Below, piece by piece: positions 5,515 through 5,801 of a stretch of 5,801 nt of DNA (positions are counted from its first letter, which is position 1; the number at the start of each line of letters is the position of its first letter). The notes beneath the pieces were generated by a model, which searched no databases, was not told the DNA's origin, and saw nothing but the letters and a program-made list of their open reading frames with translations. The stretch is from contig JAEXXW010000435.1 of NCBI GenBank assembly GCA_023405565.1, positions 1-5,801 on the forward strand, in the 5' to 3' direction. The DNA is from Pseudomonadota bacterium. Its GTDB lineage: Bacteria; Pseudomonadota; Alphaproteobacteria; Rhizobiales; Xanthobacteraceae. A program made the translations under genes and the position numbers.

Positions 5515-5801
5515 GGTCCAGCCGCCGTCGACGCCAAGAGCCTGTCCACGAATCTGCGCCGCTGCATCCGAACATAAGAATACCGCGACGCCCCCAAGCT
5601 GCTCGGGCGTGACGAATTCGAGCGAAGGCTGCTTCTCGCTTAGAAGATCGAGCTTGGCCTTCTCGACCGAAATGCCTTCATTCGCGGCCCGCGCATCGAT
5701 CTGCTTCTGCACCAGCGGCGTCAGCACCCATCCCGGGCAAATCGCGTTGCAGGTCACGCCGGTCTTTGCCGTTTCCAGCGCCACGACCTTCGTCAGCCCG
5801 A
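5506..5801 (-). CDS. bdhA: 3-hydroxybutyrate dehydrogenase, C-terminal part (cut by right edge)
   Basis: The last 97 residues of a short-chain dehydrogenase/reductase; the remaining 160 or so, with the NAD-binding Gly-rich motif and the catalytic Ser-Tyr-Lys, lie outside the window. The frame runs to the edge as GLTKVVALETAKTG, the segment that follows the catalytic YxxxK region in this family. CNAICPGWVLTPLVQKQI is characteristic of D-3-hydroxybutyrate dehydrogenase, which interconverts 3-hydroxybutyrate and acetoacetate with NAD in the cytoplasm during polyhydroxybutyrate and ketone-body use. VTPEQLGGVAVFLCSDAAA and the C-terminal VDGGWTAQ fit as well. A GTG at 5784 should not be taken as the start, since conserved sequence continues upstream. 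Other SDR enzymes share the C-terminal VDGG motif, but the PGWVLTPLV block makes BdhA much the likeliest. It converges on the secreted-protein gene with 14 nt between stops. Confidence 0.9.
   Translation of the reverse strand, partial: GLTKVVALETAKTGVTCNAICPGWVLTPLVQKQIDARAANEGISVEKAKLDLLSEKQPSLEFVTPEQLGGVAVFLCSDAAAQIRGQALGVDGGWTAQ

Noticed and set aside
5506..5784. Complete short SDR gene starting at the GTG at 5784
   Set aside because: Conserved family sequence (GLTKV) continues upstream to the window edge, so this is the 3' part of a full-length gene, not a small gene.

Overview
The window looks like an ordinary housekeeping segment of a high-GC alphaproteobacterial chromosome. The best guess is Hyphomicrobiales/Rhizobiales, near Bradyrhizobium, Afipia or Rhodopseudomonas. 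The pointers are the three-gene (split alpha subunit) form of the proton-translocating transhydrogenase, a tiny alphaproteobacterial-type aa3 oxidase subunit IV gene next to it, and strong G/C preference at third codon positions. The genus is inference only.

Layout. Positions 3182 down to 140 (minus strand) carry a tight four-gene run: aa3-type cytochrome c oxidase subunit IV, pntAA, pntAB and pntB, with gaps of 27, 18 and 7 nt. A strong GC-rich hairpin follows pntB at once. Beyond it, a good ribosome binding site and ATG at the left edge suggest another minus-strand gene leaving the window. Upstream of the run, on the same strand, is an ABC1/UbiB-family atypical kinase gene (4648-3287). Divergent from it is a gene for a secreted protein of unknown function (4739-5491). 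This converges, with only 14 nt between stop codons, on the 3' end of a short-chain dehydrogenase gene that is almost certainly 3-hydroxybutyrate dehydrogenase (minus strand, cut by the right edge).

How the genes fit together. Transhydrogenase spends the proton-motive force to make NADPH from NADH, and the aa3 oxidase builds that force, so a shared transcript would couple the two. The ABC1-family kinase may bear on quinone biology, and BdhA belongs to ketone-body/polyhydroxybutyrate turnover. The window is therefore centred on redox and energy metabolism, but no new multi-gene system is visible.

The most unusual signal is a perfect 23-bp inverted repeat (11-bp arms around one base, 3348-3370) inside the 3' end of the kinase gene. 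Both ATA isoleucine codons of that gene fall inside it; the other 21 Ile codons are ATC or ATT. This suggests selection on the DNA itself, perhaps an operator for the downstream operon. No tRNA, rRNA, CRISPR, insertion sequence or other mobile element was found, and no non-coding stretch is longer than about 110 bp.
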